From Natronospirillum sp965602035 (lineage in GTDB: Bacteria; Pseudomonadota; Gammaproteobacteria; Pseudomonadales; Natronospirillaceae), in contig OZ271919.1 in the NCBI GenBank assembly GCA_965602035.1, positions 1,240,001 to 1,304,000 of the forward strand: DNA of 64,000 bases, read 5' to 3'. Every line of letters starts with the position of its first letter. Within the stretch, counting starts at the first letter, position 1. Under the pieces are notes generated by a model, which searched no databases, was not told the DNA's origin, and saw only the letters and a list, made by a program, of their open reading frames with translations. Made by a program: the position numbers and the translations under genes. Of the stretch, positions 29,927 through 37,775 are shown piece by piece.

Positions 29927-30691
29927 TCAATAATTCGGCTTAAGCACGTCGGCGAGCTCAACCACACGCCCGACGATGATCAGCACCGGGCCATCCGCCA
30001 GCGCAAACACCTGTTGCGCCTCGGCCGCATGCGCCAGGTCTGACACCACGCGGCGTTCTGTGGCCCGCGCACCGTTCTGGATGAACGCGACCGGCAGGTC
30101 GCCGCGGGCACCCGCCGCCATCAACCCCCGGGCAATCGAATCGATATGACTCAGGCCCATATAGATCACCAGCGTTTCCTGCTCGTGAACAAGGGCTTCC
30201 CACTGGGTATCCATCTGCTCAAGGGCCAGATGACCGGTCAGAAACCGCACCGTTCGCGCCACCAACCGATGTGTCAGTGGAATACCGGACGATGCCGCTA
30301 CCGCACTCGCGCTGGTGATGCCGGGCACTACGTCAAACGGCACCCCCGCTTCCGCCAGGGCCAACGCTTCCTCGCCACCACGCCCGTAGATATAGGGATC
30401 GCCTCCCTTCAACCGGCACACCACATACCCGGCCTGCGCCAGTTCAACCAGCCGGGCGGAAATGGAGTTCTGGGGAGTCGGGCAATGGCCACGGCGCTTG
30501 CCGACGTCCTCGAACACCGCGGTTTCACTGGCCATGGCCAGTATGTCCGGGTGCACGAGTGAATCGTACAGCACGTATTCGGCGTTCTGCAGACGCTCTA
30601 CAGCCCGCAGTGTCATCAGGGAAGCGTCGCCGGGGCCCGTCCCTACCAGGGACACCCGACCCGCCGTCGATGCTGCTTCGCTATTCGGCAT
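29927..30691 (-). CDS. cobA: Uroporphyrinogen-III C-methyltransferase
   Basis: A 254-residue SAM-dependent enzyme (SUMT) that makes precorrin-2 for sirohaem. The N-terminal VSLVGTGPGDASLMTLRAV and the LKGGDPYIYGRGGEE and GITSASAVAASSGIPLTHR segments are diagnostic. It is a single-domain enzyme, not the three-function CysG. It overlaps the DUF934 gene by 11 bp, which ties it to the sulfite reductase downstream of the cys promoter. Sirohaem is the cofactor of that reductase. Confidence 0.92.
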   Translation of the reverse strand: MPNSEAASTAGRVSLVGTGPGDASLMTLRAVERLQNAEYVLYDSLVHPDILAMASETAVFEDVGKRRGHCPTPQNSISARLVELAQAGYVVCRLKGGDPYIYGRGGEEALALAEAGVPFDVVPGITSASAVAASSGIPLTHRLVARTVRFLTGHLALEQMDTQWEALVHEQETLVIYMGLSHIDSIARGLMAAGARGDLPVAFIQNGARATERRVVSDLAHAAEAQQVFALADGPVLIIVGRVVELADVLKPNY

Positions 30692-31055
30692 TCAGCGTGT
30701 TTCCGAGCGTGCGCAACGGTGCCGGCTGGTAGCTTCCCGGGAACGGCGAGAGGTGTAACCGTTTGAGCTGAGTCAGCTCCTCATCGGTCAGTTCCAGCGC
30801 GTCGAAACCGCAGCGGAAACCGTGGGCCAGCCGGTCAAGCCCGACCGGGCCGACACCCACCAGACGCCCCCTGAACCCCCGGCTCAGCAGGCGTGCCGCC
30901 CAGGAAAACGCCCGGCCGTCCTTGTGCGAGTCGAAGAGCAGCACAACCGTGTCGGCATCCAGCAGATCGGCGAGCGGCGTATGCTCCATATCGGCCGCTG
31001 ACTCAATGTCGGGAGCCGGCCCGATCACTGTCCCATCTGTATCAATTAGTGGCAT
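30681..31055 (-). CDS. DUF934 protein of the sulfite reductase operon
   Basis: A 124-residue protein of the DUF934 family, routinely encoded beside ferredoxin-type sulfite reductase. Visible features are VVLLFDSHKDGRAFSWAARLL and RGRLVGVGPVGLDRLAHGFRCGFD, both typical of the family. Its biochemical function is not established; a role in assimilatory sulfate reduction is known only from gene linkage. The start ATG at 31055 lies 14 bp inside the end of cysI. The longer frame from 31106 would overlap it further and is less likely. Confidence 0.85.
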   Translation of the reverse strand: MPLIDTDGTVIGPAPDIESAADMEHTPLADLLDADTVVLLFDSHKDGRAFSWAARLLSRGFRGRLVGVGPVGLDRLAHGFRCGFDALELTDEELTQLKRLHLSPFPGSYQPAPLRTLGNTLNAE

Positions 31056-32673
31056 AAACCACCTCCTTGAACGGCTCCACGCCAAGGCGTGCCACCGCAT
31101 CCACAAACCATTCGTCGTCTTCGCGCTGTGCCAGATAGAAATCCATCACACGGCGCACTGTCGGAATCACCTCATCTGCCGGTACCGCCGGGCCCAGCCG
31201 CTGACCGATCGCGGCGCCTTTCTGGTCGCGACCGCCCAGTGTGATCTGGTACCAGGGAGCCCCTTTCTTGTCGATGCCCAGAATTCCGATGTGACCGATG
31301 TGATGGTGACCACAGGCATTCATGCAGCCCGACATCTTGATCTCCACCGGGCCTATGTCGCGCTGTTCCTGAAGGTCGGAAAACTCCTGCTGCAGTTCTT
31401 CCGCCAGGTTCAGCGTCGGCGCATTGGCCAGGCTGCAGAAGTCGAGCCCCGGGCAGGCGATGGAATCCGAAATCAGCCCCCGGTTGGCAAACGCCAGCCC
31501 CAGTTCATTCAGCCGGTTATAGACGGCAGGCAGATCCCGTACCCGCACATGCGGTAACACCAGGTTCTGCTCGTGCGTCGTGCGCAGCTCACCAACGCTG
31601 TAGTGTTCAGCCAGGTCCGCGACGGCGTCCATGAGATCCGACGAAATATCGCCGGGTGCGATGCCGGGCCGCTTGAGCGAAATCAACACCACACGGTGCC
31701 CCGGCACCCGGTGCGTCAGCGTGTTATAGCGATACCAGTGCGGGTCGACCACACCGTCTTCCGGTGCAGTCAGGTCCGGTTCCAGCTCGGTGCGGAACTG
31801 GTCAGCCAGCGCCTGCACAGCGTCATTGCTCACGATCAGATCGTCCTGGCGGCTGGCCTCGTATTCGGCCACCACCCGCTCACGGAATGCATCAACGCCC
31901 AGGGCGTTCACCAGAATCTTGATCCGCGCCTTGTACTTGTTGTCCCGACGCCCTTCCAGGTTGTAGACCCGCAGCGTGGCTGTCAGCCAGTTACGCAACT
32001 CGGCGACCGGCAGGTCGGTCAACAACTCCTTGCCGATCACGGGTGTGCGGCCCAGACCGCCGCCTACCCACAGGTCGAACCGGAGCTCGCCGTTCACCCG
32101 TTTCAGGAACAGGCCGATGTCGTGCACCTCGATTGCCGCGCGGTCTTCATCGCCGGTCGCATTCACCGCAATTTTGAATTTGCGCGGCAGAAAGGCGAAT
32201 TCCGGGTGGAACGTAGACCACTGCCGGACCAGCTCACAGATCACCCGGGGGTCAATGGCTTCGTCCGGTACCGTCCCCGCCATCGGGTCTGTGGTCACGT
32301 TACGAATGCAGTTGCCGCTGGTCTGAATCGCGTGCATCTGCACCTCGGCGAGCTCAGCCAGAATGTCGGGCACGTCCTCCAGCTTCGGCCAGTTCAACTG
32401 CATGTTCTGGCGCGTTGTAATGTGGCCATAGCTCCGGTCGTAGCGCCGAGCAATGTCCGCCAGCCGGCGCAGCTGATAGGCCGCCAGAGTGCCGTAGGGG
32501 ATGGCGATGCGCAGCATGGGCGCATGGCGCTGAATGTAGAGCCCGTTCTGGAGCCGCAGCGCAAGGAACACGTCCTCGCTCAGGTCGCCCGCCAGATAGC
32601 GAGCGGTCTGCTCTCGGAACTGCTCAACCCGTGCGTTGACGAGTGCCTGGTCGGTATCAGTATATTGGTACAT
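31042..32673 (-). CDS. cysI: Sirohaem/[4Fe-4S] sulfite (nitrite) reductase, ferredoxin type
   Basis: A 543-residue reductase catalysing six-electron reduction of sulfite to sulfide (or nitrite to ammonia). The two ferrodoxin-like half-domains are seen at RYDRSYGHITTRQNMQLNW and the matching second half. The cluster/sirohaem ligands are CPGLDFC (CX5C) and GCMNACGHH (CX3C). The absence of a flavoprotein cysJ and the presence of DUF934, cobA and fpr favour an assimilatory sulfite reductase fed by ferredoxin. The gene is the first of the operon. An AT-rich region lies upstream. Confidence 0.88.
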   Translation of the reverse strand: MYQYTDTDQALVNARVEQFREQTARYLAGDLSEDVFLALRLQNGLYIQRHAPMLRIAIPYGTLAAYQLRRLADIARRYDRSYGHITTRQNMQLNWPKLEDVPDILAELAEVQMHAIQTSGNCIRNVTTDPMAGTVPDEAIDPRVICELVRQWSTFHPEFAFLPRKFKIAVNATGDEDRAAIEVHDIGLFLKRVNGELRFDLWVGGGLGRTPVIGKELLTDLPVAELRNWLTATLRVYNLEGRRDNKYKARIKILVNALGVDAFRERVVAEYEASRQDDLIVSNDAVQALADQFRTELEPDLTAPEDGVVDPHWYRYNTLTHRVPGHRVVLISLKRPGIAPGDISSDLMDAVADLAEHYSVGELRTTHEQNLVLPHVRVRDLPAVYNRLNELGLAFANRGLISDSIACPGLDFCSLANAPTLNLAEELQQEFSDLQEQRDIGPVEIKMSGCMNACGHHHIGHIGILGIDKKGAPWYQITLGGRDQKGAAIGQRLGPAVPADEVIPTVRRVMDFYLAQREDDEWFVDAVARLGVEPFKEVVYATN

Positions 32674-32937
32674 AGCCGTCCGGTTTTAAGTGATTCGTTG
32701 AAAGACGGTCGGCGGCACGGTATCCCGCGTGATTAAACACGCACCCGCGCGCAGCGGTTACCGCCGAATAACCGGCACTCTCGCAAACGGCACTTATAAT
32801 ATCCAATACTGTTTTTAAATATTTTTAGACCCAAATAGCATTAAGAGGAACCCAGGATCAAAAAAAGCGGGCCGTTGTTGGCTGCGTCACCTGGCCGTAC
32901 AATAGCGTATGAACTCAGGAATGATTCAGGTGATGTC

Positions 32938-33468
32938 ATGACCCGCCAGGAAGGTGACCCGACTACCGGACAATCCGGCCAGAACTGGTTTCTGGTGCAA
33001 TGTAAGCCGCGCGAGTGTGACCGTGCGCGCCAGCACCTGGAAAATCAGGATTACAATACGTTTCTGCCCATGCACAGCGTCAAACGACGCCGGCGGGGCA
33101 GAATCTATTACCAGCGCGAGCCGTTGTTCCCGCATTACCTGTTCATGCGCACACCGCATGAGGCCAACTGGGCCGCCATCCGCTCCACTCGAGGTGTGGC
33201 CCGTATGGTCAGCTTCAACGGCGCACCGCAGCCGGTCGCCGACAGTATCGTGGAAGGGCTCCACCGACAGGTTGCCCTGCTGGACGGGGTTGAACCGGAA
33301 CCGCTGTTCCGGACCGGTGAAAAAGTGACCATCACTGAGGGTTGCTTCCGCGAACTTGAAGCCATTGTCCAGTGCACACGAGGCGACGAACGCGTTGTGC
33401 TGCTTCTCAACCTGATGAACCGCGAACAACGGGTCGAACTGCCGATGGCGTCAGTCGCCGCCCGCTGA
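32938..33468 (+). CDS. rfaH: Transcription elongation/antitermination factor RfaH
   Basis: A 176-residue NusG paralogue. The N-terminal NGN domain has WFLVQCKPRECDRARQHLENQ, SVKRRRRGRIYYQREPLFPHYLF and IRSTRGVARMVSFNG. The C-terminal KOW domain has GEKVTITEGCFRELEAIV. RfaH is recruited at ops elements to allow transcription of long envelope operons. ATG 32938 has an AGGTGA seven bases upstream and gives the family length; the longer frame from 32875 is disfavoured. No ops element in a matching leader was found in the window. Confidence 0.93.
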   Translation: MTRQEGDPTTGQSGQNWFLVQCKPRECDRARQHLENQDYNTFLPMHSVKRRRRGRIYYQREPLFPHYLFMRTPHEANWAAIRSTRGVARMVSFNGAPQPVADSIVEGLHRQVALLDGVEPEPLFRTGEKVTITEGCFRELEAIVQCTRGDERVVLLLNLMNREQRVELPMASVAAR

Positions 33469-33489
33469 TCAGAGGAACGAATCCCCACC

Positions 33490-33807
33490 ATGGGCCTGCA
33501 GAGCGAATGGCAACGCATTGAAGAGCTGACCCGCGCCTACCATACCGCGGTCAGTGAAGAGCGGGCGGAAGCAGCAGCACTCTGGCACGAGCGCCAGCAG
33601 CGGCTGCAGTCGTTGCTCAATGAATCGGCGATGTCGGCGCTGAACGCGCGCGACCGACAATGGCTGGCAGAGCGTGTAGACAGCCTGCGTCAACAGGACG
33701 CCACATTGAAGGAAGCCCTGCAGAACGACCAGTCTGACATCATGGGCAGACTGCGCCAGCAGGCAGGTAACCGCAAGGCCGCAGCGGCCTATAACAAAAA
33801 CCGATAA
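33490..33807 (+). CDS. Small helical protein, possibly FliT-like
   Basis: A 105-residue, fully helical, charged protein rich in Glu, Gln and Arg. The helix pattern, the central RDRQWLAERVDSLRQQDATL and the C-terminal RKAAAAYNKNR are reminiscent of flagellar FliT chaperones. The latter typically end in a Lys-Ala-Tyr-like segment. The resemblance is weak and no flagellar gene is adjacent. It lies 22 bp after rfaH on the same strand and is probably co-transcribed with it. The function is unknown. Confidence 0.45.
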   Translation: MGLQSEWQRIEELTRAYHTAVSEERAEAAALWHERQQRLQSLLNESAMSALNARDRQWLAERVDSLRQQDATLKEALQNDQSDIMGRLRQQAGNRKAAAAYNKNR

Positions 33808-33816
33808 CCATCCTCG

Positions 33817-33919
33817 TATCGCAGCCTTCGGCAGCTCCTACGGCAGGAGCTGCGGTACGCTGCGACCGGTGAGCCACGGTTTGTAGGAGCTGCGGTACGC
33901 TGCGACCAGTGAGCCACGG
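33817..33919. repeat. REP-like cluster with a 40-bp tandem repeat
   Basis: One inverted unit (33817-33841) is followed by two direct units. The direct units share AGGAGCTGCGGTACGCTGCG and a following GAGCCACGG segment with a single mismatch, at 33845-33879 and 33885-33919 (40-bp period). The consensus GTAGGAGCTGC(N)GCTGCGA matches Pseudomonas-type REP sequences. Related units occur inside dusA at 38007-38058. Confidence 0.75.
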
Positions 33920-33945
33920 GGTGTACATTACCAAAAGGGATACGC

Positions 33946-34833
33946 ATGACCACAAAAGGGAACTCGGAACTGCGCGGCATGCTCCTCGGCCTGACCGCCG
34001 TTCTGCTCTGGTCGACGGTGGCCACCGCCTTCAAACTGGCACTGAACGCCTGGCCACTGCACGGAGTGCTCTGGGTTGCGACCTCGGTGAGTATCGGGGT
34101 CTTTGCAATTCTGCTGGGCGCTCAGGGCGTACTGTGGCGAGCGCTGAAACTGCTTCAGCGCTATTGGAAGCGCGCCCTGCTGCTGGGCCTGATAAACCCG
34201 GTGATCTACTACCTGGTGCTGTTCTCTGCCTACGACCGGCTGTCGGCGCAGATTGCGCAGCCCATAAACTATACCTGGGCGTTCGTGCTCTCGCTTATCG
34301 CAGCCCTCTGGCACAAATCTCCTGTGCGGGTGCGCGACTGGCAGGGCATGGTGCTTGGTTATCTCGGCGTCGTTGTGCTGGTACTGGGTGGCCAGGGGCA
34401 ACTGGAAGTGAACGCCTTCGGTGTATTTCTGGCCATTCTGAGTACCCTGTTCTGGGCGGGCTACTGGGCCGTCGGCATGCGCGATCGACGGCCCGCGCTG
34501 GTTGCCATGCTGCACCATTTCCTGTTCGCCTGGCCGGTACTGACGATCCTCACCCTGAGCCAGGGTATTGACTACCTCTGGACACTGCCGGAAGGCTGGG
34601 GCCCGGCGCTTTATATCGGCCTGTTCGAGATGGGGCTCGCGTTCGTGTTCTGGATGGCCGGTCTGCAACGGGTTACCAACACGGCGCGCATCGCCAACCT
34701 CATTTTCATCGCGCCGTTTCTGAGCCTGATCTGGGTAAGCTGGATACTCAATGAACCGATTGTCGCCACCACCCCGTTCGGCCTCGTGCTGATCCTGGCC
34801 GGTCAGTGGTGGCAGCACCGTCAGAGGTCATGA
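33946..34833 (+). CDS. EamA/DMT-superfamily exporter
   Basis: A 295-residue inner-membrane protein with ten predicted helices arranged as two EamA repeats. The first repeat covers LLGLTAVLLWSTVATAFKLAL to QPINYTWAFVLSLIAAL. The second includes FLAILSTLFWAGYWAVGMRD and FIAPFLSLIWVSWILNEPI. Members export metabolites such as amino acids; the substrate here is not predictable. It converges on the OsmC gene with a 6-bp overlap of the stop codons. Confidence 0.88.
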   Translation: MTTKGNSELRGMLLGLTAVLLWSTVATAFKLALNAWPLHGVLWVATSVSIGVFAILLGAQGVLWRALKLLQRYWKRALLLGLINPVIYYLVLFSAYDRLSAQIAQPINYTWAFVLSLIAALWHKSPVRVRDWQGMVLGYLGVVVLVLGGQGQLEVNAFGVFLAILSTLFWAGYWAVGMRDRRPALVAMLHHFLFAWPVLTILTLSQGIDYLWTLPEGWGPALYIGLFEMGLAFVFWMAGLQRVTNTARIANLIFIAPFLSLIWVSWILNEPIVATTPFGLVLILAGQWWQHRQRS

Positions 34834-35256
34834 CGCGGCGTGAATCTCGTAATCATGCGTGATCTCAACCCCGCCCTTCTCCAGCATGATCGATGCAGAG
34901 CAGTACTTCTCGGCTGACAGCGCAACGGCACGCTTCACCATGGCCTCTTTCAGATCGTTGCCGGTCACGATGAAATGCAGATGAATCTTCGTGAACACCG
35001 CCGGCACCGCATCGGCACGATCGGCCTTCATTTCCAGCCGGCAATCCGTCACGTTCTGGCGTGACTTCTGCAGAATAGACATCACATCAAACGCCGAGCA
35101 GCCCCCCAGGCCCATCAGCACCATTTCCATCGGCCGCGGACCACCATTCTCGCCACCGTGATCCGGCGGGCCGTCCAGCGTGACGGTATGGCCGGAGCCC
35201 GATGTTGCCTCAAAGCGGGCCTTGCCGGCCCAGTTAATTGTTGCGTCCACAGTCAA
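34828..35256 (-). CDS. OsmC/YhfA-family protein
   Basis: A 142-residue OsmC-fold protein. The conserved peroxidatic-type cysteine is in MGLGGCSAFDV and the second in EKYCSASIML. Family members reduce organic hydroperoxides or have unknown thiol-linked roles. This one resembles the YhfA branch more than Ohr. It is 9 bp downstream of the pirin gene and probably in the same transcript. Confidence 0.85.
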   Translation of the reverse strand: MTVDATINWAGKARFEATSGSGHTVTLDGPPDHGGENGGPRPMEMVLMGLGGCSAFDVMSILQKSRQNVTDCRLEMKADRADAVPAVFTKIHLHFIVTGNDLKEAMVKRAVALSAEKYCSASIMLEKGGVEITHDYEIHAAS

Positions 35257-35265
35257 CTCCTTGAT

Positions 35266-36294
35266 TCAGCGCTCTTCCAGGCGGCCGTCGGCGTGTTTCG
35301 CAAACCGGCCCCGGTGCTTCTCATGTACCTGATCGTTACGCGGCCACGGCCAGCCACCAAACTCATCCCGGCGAAAATCCGCGAATGCCTGATGAATCTC
35401 CGCTTCGGTATTCATCACAAACGGCCCGTATTTGGCCACCGGCTCATTGATCGGCTGCCCCTGCAGGACCAGCACAGCCACCGGTTCAGCCGAACGGTTG
35501 CGCACCGTCATATCGGCGTCCGGCACCAGCACGGCACCCTGGTCCCGTTTCAGCGTGGTTTCATTCAGCACTGCCTCGCTGCCCCGGTAGGCATAGGCCA
35601 CGCGATTCACGGTTTTACCGGCTTTCGGCAACGTCCATTCGGCACCGGGCTCCAGCTCAATGGTCCATATGCCCACCTCGTTGGCCGGGTCCGCCGCCCA
35701 GGAGTCCGGCGGTGGCGGTGCCGCTCGCTGGCCCTCCGCTTCACCCGCGATCACGCGGATGTGAGCCTTTGCACCGCTGCCGTGCTCTACGGAGACAATG
35801 GGGGTATCTTCGCTCCAGAGCATGGCGAAATGGGGTTCCGTCATCTTGTCGCGGCCCGGGAGATTGAGCCAGATCTGGAACAGCTCCATTGTGTTGTCCC
35901 GATCATCACGCAGCAGCGGGAACATCTCGGAGTGCTGTACGCCCTTGCCCGCAGTCATCCACTGGGTATCACCCTCACCGTAGCGGCCGGCTGCCCCCAT
36001 GGAATCTGCATGGTCCACAAAGCCCCGGGTTACCACCGTGACCGTCTCGAAACCCCGGTGCGGGTGGGCGGGGAAGCCCGGTACCGTATCGCCGTGGTAC
36101 ATCCTCCAGCCATCCCGGATTTCGAAATCCATACCGATGTTGCGTCCGGCCAGCAATGCCGGATCCGGCCCCATAGTGCCGTTGCCCTGCGGGAAATAAT
36201 CTTCGTGATGCACACAGAACAGAAACGGGTCCAGCGTCTGCCAGGGAAATCCAAGGTCAACAACCTGCCTGATGGCGGGGTCTGAGCGAGTCAT
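35266..36294 (-). CDS. Pirin-family bicupin protein
   Basis: A 342-residue iron-binding cupin, longer than the usual 230-300. The metal ligands of pirin are visible: HPHRGFETVT (two His) and GKGVQHSEMF (His and Glu). The second cupin follows. Some pirins are quercetinases; others bind transcription or metabolic enzymes. A MerR-type regulator is divergent across a 195-bp region holding a palindrome at 36334-36360, which suggests regulation by it. Confidence 0.85.
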   Translation of the reverse strand: MTRSDPAIRQVVDLGFPWQTLDPFLFCVHHEDYFPQGNGTMGPDPALLAGRNIGMDFEIRDGWRMYHGDTVPGFPAHPHRGFETVTVVTRGFVDHADSMGAAGRYGEGDTQWMTAGKGVQHSEMFPLLRDDRDNTMELFQIWLNLPGRDKMTEPHFAMLWSEDTPIVSVEHGSGAKAHIRVIAGEAEGQRAAPPPPDSWAADPANEVGIWTIELEPGAEWTLPKAGKTVNRVAYAYRGSEAVLNETTLKRDQGAVLVPDADMTVRNRSAEPVAVLVLQGQPINEPVAKYGPFVMNTEAEIHQAFADFRRDEFGGWPWPRNDQVHEKHRGRFAKHADGRLEER

Positions 36295-36333
36295 GGCGAT
36301 CTCCGTTTGAACGTTGGCTGCAACAATGGGGGC

Positions 36334-36360
36334 AACCTAACTGTTTTGCAATATCAGGTT
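36334..36360. promoter_or_regulatory. Candidate MerR-type operator between the pirin and merR genes
   Basis: Inverted arms AACCT (36334-36338) and AGGTT (36356-36360) are separated by 17 bp. It lies 40 bp upstream of the pirin start, where a spaced dyad of this kind would overlap the promoter. MerR proteins typically bind dyads inside long-spacer promoters. The site is suggestive only. Confidence 0.3.
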
Positions 36361-36489
36361 CCATTGACTCACATCAAGGGATTGCGGATGCAAAAACATT
36401 ATGATGAACTTAACTAACACCTGTAGACGTTTAGACGTTTCAGGAATAGTTGCCTTTTCCTCATTGCTATTTTCGTATGGATTACATGA

Positions 36490-36894
36490 ATGGCCAACAT
36501 CACTATTGGTAACGTCGCGGAACTCACGGGCGTGTCCCGTCAGACCATCCGGCATTATGAAAAAGAGGGCCTGCTGCCCGAACCGGACCGCACACCCTCC
36601 AATTACCGGGTTTATACGTCCGACGTTATCGACCGCCTGATTTTCATTGTACACCTGAAGAACTGGGGGTTTTCCCTGGAGGAAATCCGGGACCTGCTGG
36701 TCCTTCAGGACGGCGCCAGCGATCGGGCCGAAGCCCGGAGAATCGCGCGTGAAAATCTGGAAAAAATTGATCGTCAGAAGCATCGCCTGGAACGCGTCGG
36801 CAAGGTGCTGTCAGAGGCACTGGCAAACCTGGACGGACACGGCGACATGAAAGAAGGTGTGCCGCTGGTCGAAACCGTGGCCAACGCCGCCTGA
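36490..36894 (+). CDS. MerR-family transcriptional regulator without metal-sensing cysteines
   Basis: A 134-residue regulator. The winged helix is clear (NVAELTGVSRQTIRHYEKEGLLPEPDR in two parts, then YRVYTSDVIDRLIFI). The dimerisation helix contains GFSLEEIRDLLVLQD. There is no cysteine in the protein, which argues against CueR/ZntR/MerR-type metal sensing or SoxR-type redox sensing. It is divergent from the pirin-osmC operon, so it may control a response to an organic or electrophilic signal. Confidence 0.82.
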   Translation: MANITIGNVAELTGVSRQTIRHYEKEGLLPEPDRTPSNYRVYTSDVIDRLIFIVHLKNWGFSLEEIRDLLVLQDGASDRAEARRIARENLEKIDRQKHRLERVGKVLSEALANLDGHGDMKEGVPLVETVANAA

Positions 36895-36914
36895 GGTCGC
36901 CCCTGTCAACGGGG

Positions 36915-37775
36915 CTAACGGTATCGGAAGACCCGGAGCGAAGGCACGAAGGCGTCATCCTCCAGCTTCTGATCATTCCGCCGGGCGCGACGCCGCCCGG
37001 CGGGCGCCTCCTCCGGTGGTTGCACGACCTCCGGAAACCGATAATCTGCTTCATCCGATACCGGGAAAAACACCGGCAATGCGGCATTGAACGCTTTCCT
37101 CGAGCCATCCTGAAAACGCACGTTCGCCCGAATCAGCGGCGCCTGCTGCTGCACCTGGGCAAGCTCCTCTGCCACCGGCAATTGCGCCACACGACGGTAT
37201 TGGGTGGCGATATGCGGCTGATCAACGCCCAGGCGTTCCAGACGCTGCAACACGTCGTCACGCGTGAGTCGCTTGATCGAGCGGCCACTCTGATACCAGG
37301 TAAAGCTGATCCTCGCCGGCTCATCATAAAGAATGGGCACCTGCCGACTGAACTGTTTGATATGCAGGCGCACCAGCCCCGAATCGGTCAACTGCTCCTG
37401 AACGTGCGCAGCACGGTGGGCCAACCGGCGCGAGGTCTCGGGCCACAGTGCCGGGTTTGATTTTCGCTCGGCCAGCAACAACTGATGGAACTGGTGGCGC
37501 AGCGCATTGGCCCGGGCAACACCACGGAGCGTTTCGGGGGCTACCTTTGCTACGCCGATATGCCGCTGGGTAACGCGACCATCCTGGCCATCGCGATACC
37601 AGACATCACTCAGGCTGCTACAGAGGGCCTGCACCGTGTCATTCAGGTGGTCATGGCCCCACATCCAGCACTGCGGAATCTCGGCACGAATGCGGCTCTG
37701 CAGCGACTCGGTGACGGCGAGCCACTCGTCGAACAGTGCCTCGAGCCCGCCATGAGACCGGAGATCATGCGACAT
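36915..37775 (-). CDS. tus: Tus-like DNA replication terminus-binding protein
   Basis: A 286-residue protein. Tus binds Ter sites and blocks the replisome in a polar manner. The match to E. coli Tus, made from memory of its sequence, rests on several aligned landmarks: a DEPARISFTWYQSGRSIKRLTRDDVLQ region corresponding to Tus [24 protein letters not shown], a following LPVAEE/AQ spacer, ANVRFQDGSRKAFNAALP against ARVWYKGDQKQ..ACPTP, and a C-terminal VPSLRVFRY against IPRLHLYV. Start at 37775 avoids a 95-bp overlap with dusA and gives an 11-bp overlap. No Ter site was identified with confidence. Confidence 0.75.
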   Translation of the reverse strand: MSHDLRSHGGLEALFDEWLAVTESLQSRIRAEIPQCWMWGHDHLNDTVQALCSSLSDVWYRDGQDGRVTQRHIGVAKVAPETLRGVARANALRHQFHQLLLAERKSNPALWPETSRRLAHRAAHVQEQLTDSGLVRLHIKQFSRQVPILYDEPARISFTWYQSGRSIKRLTRDDVLQRLERLGVDQPHIATQYRRVAQLPVAEELAQVQQQAPLIRANVRFQDGSRKAFNAALPVFFPVSDEADYRFPEVVQPPEEAPAGRRRARRNDQKLEDDAFVPSLRVFRYR

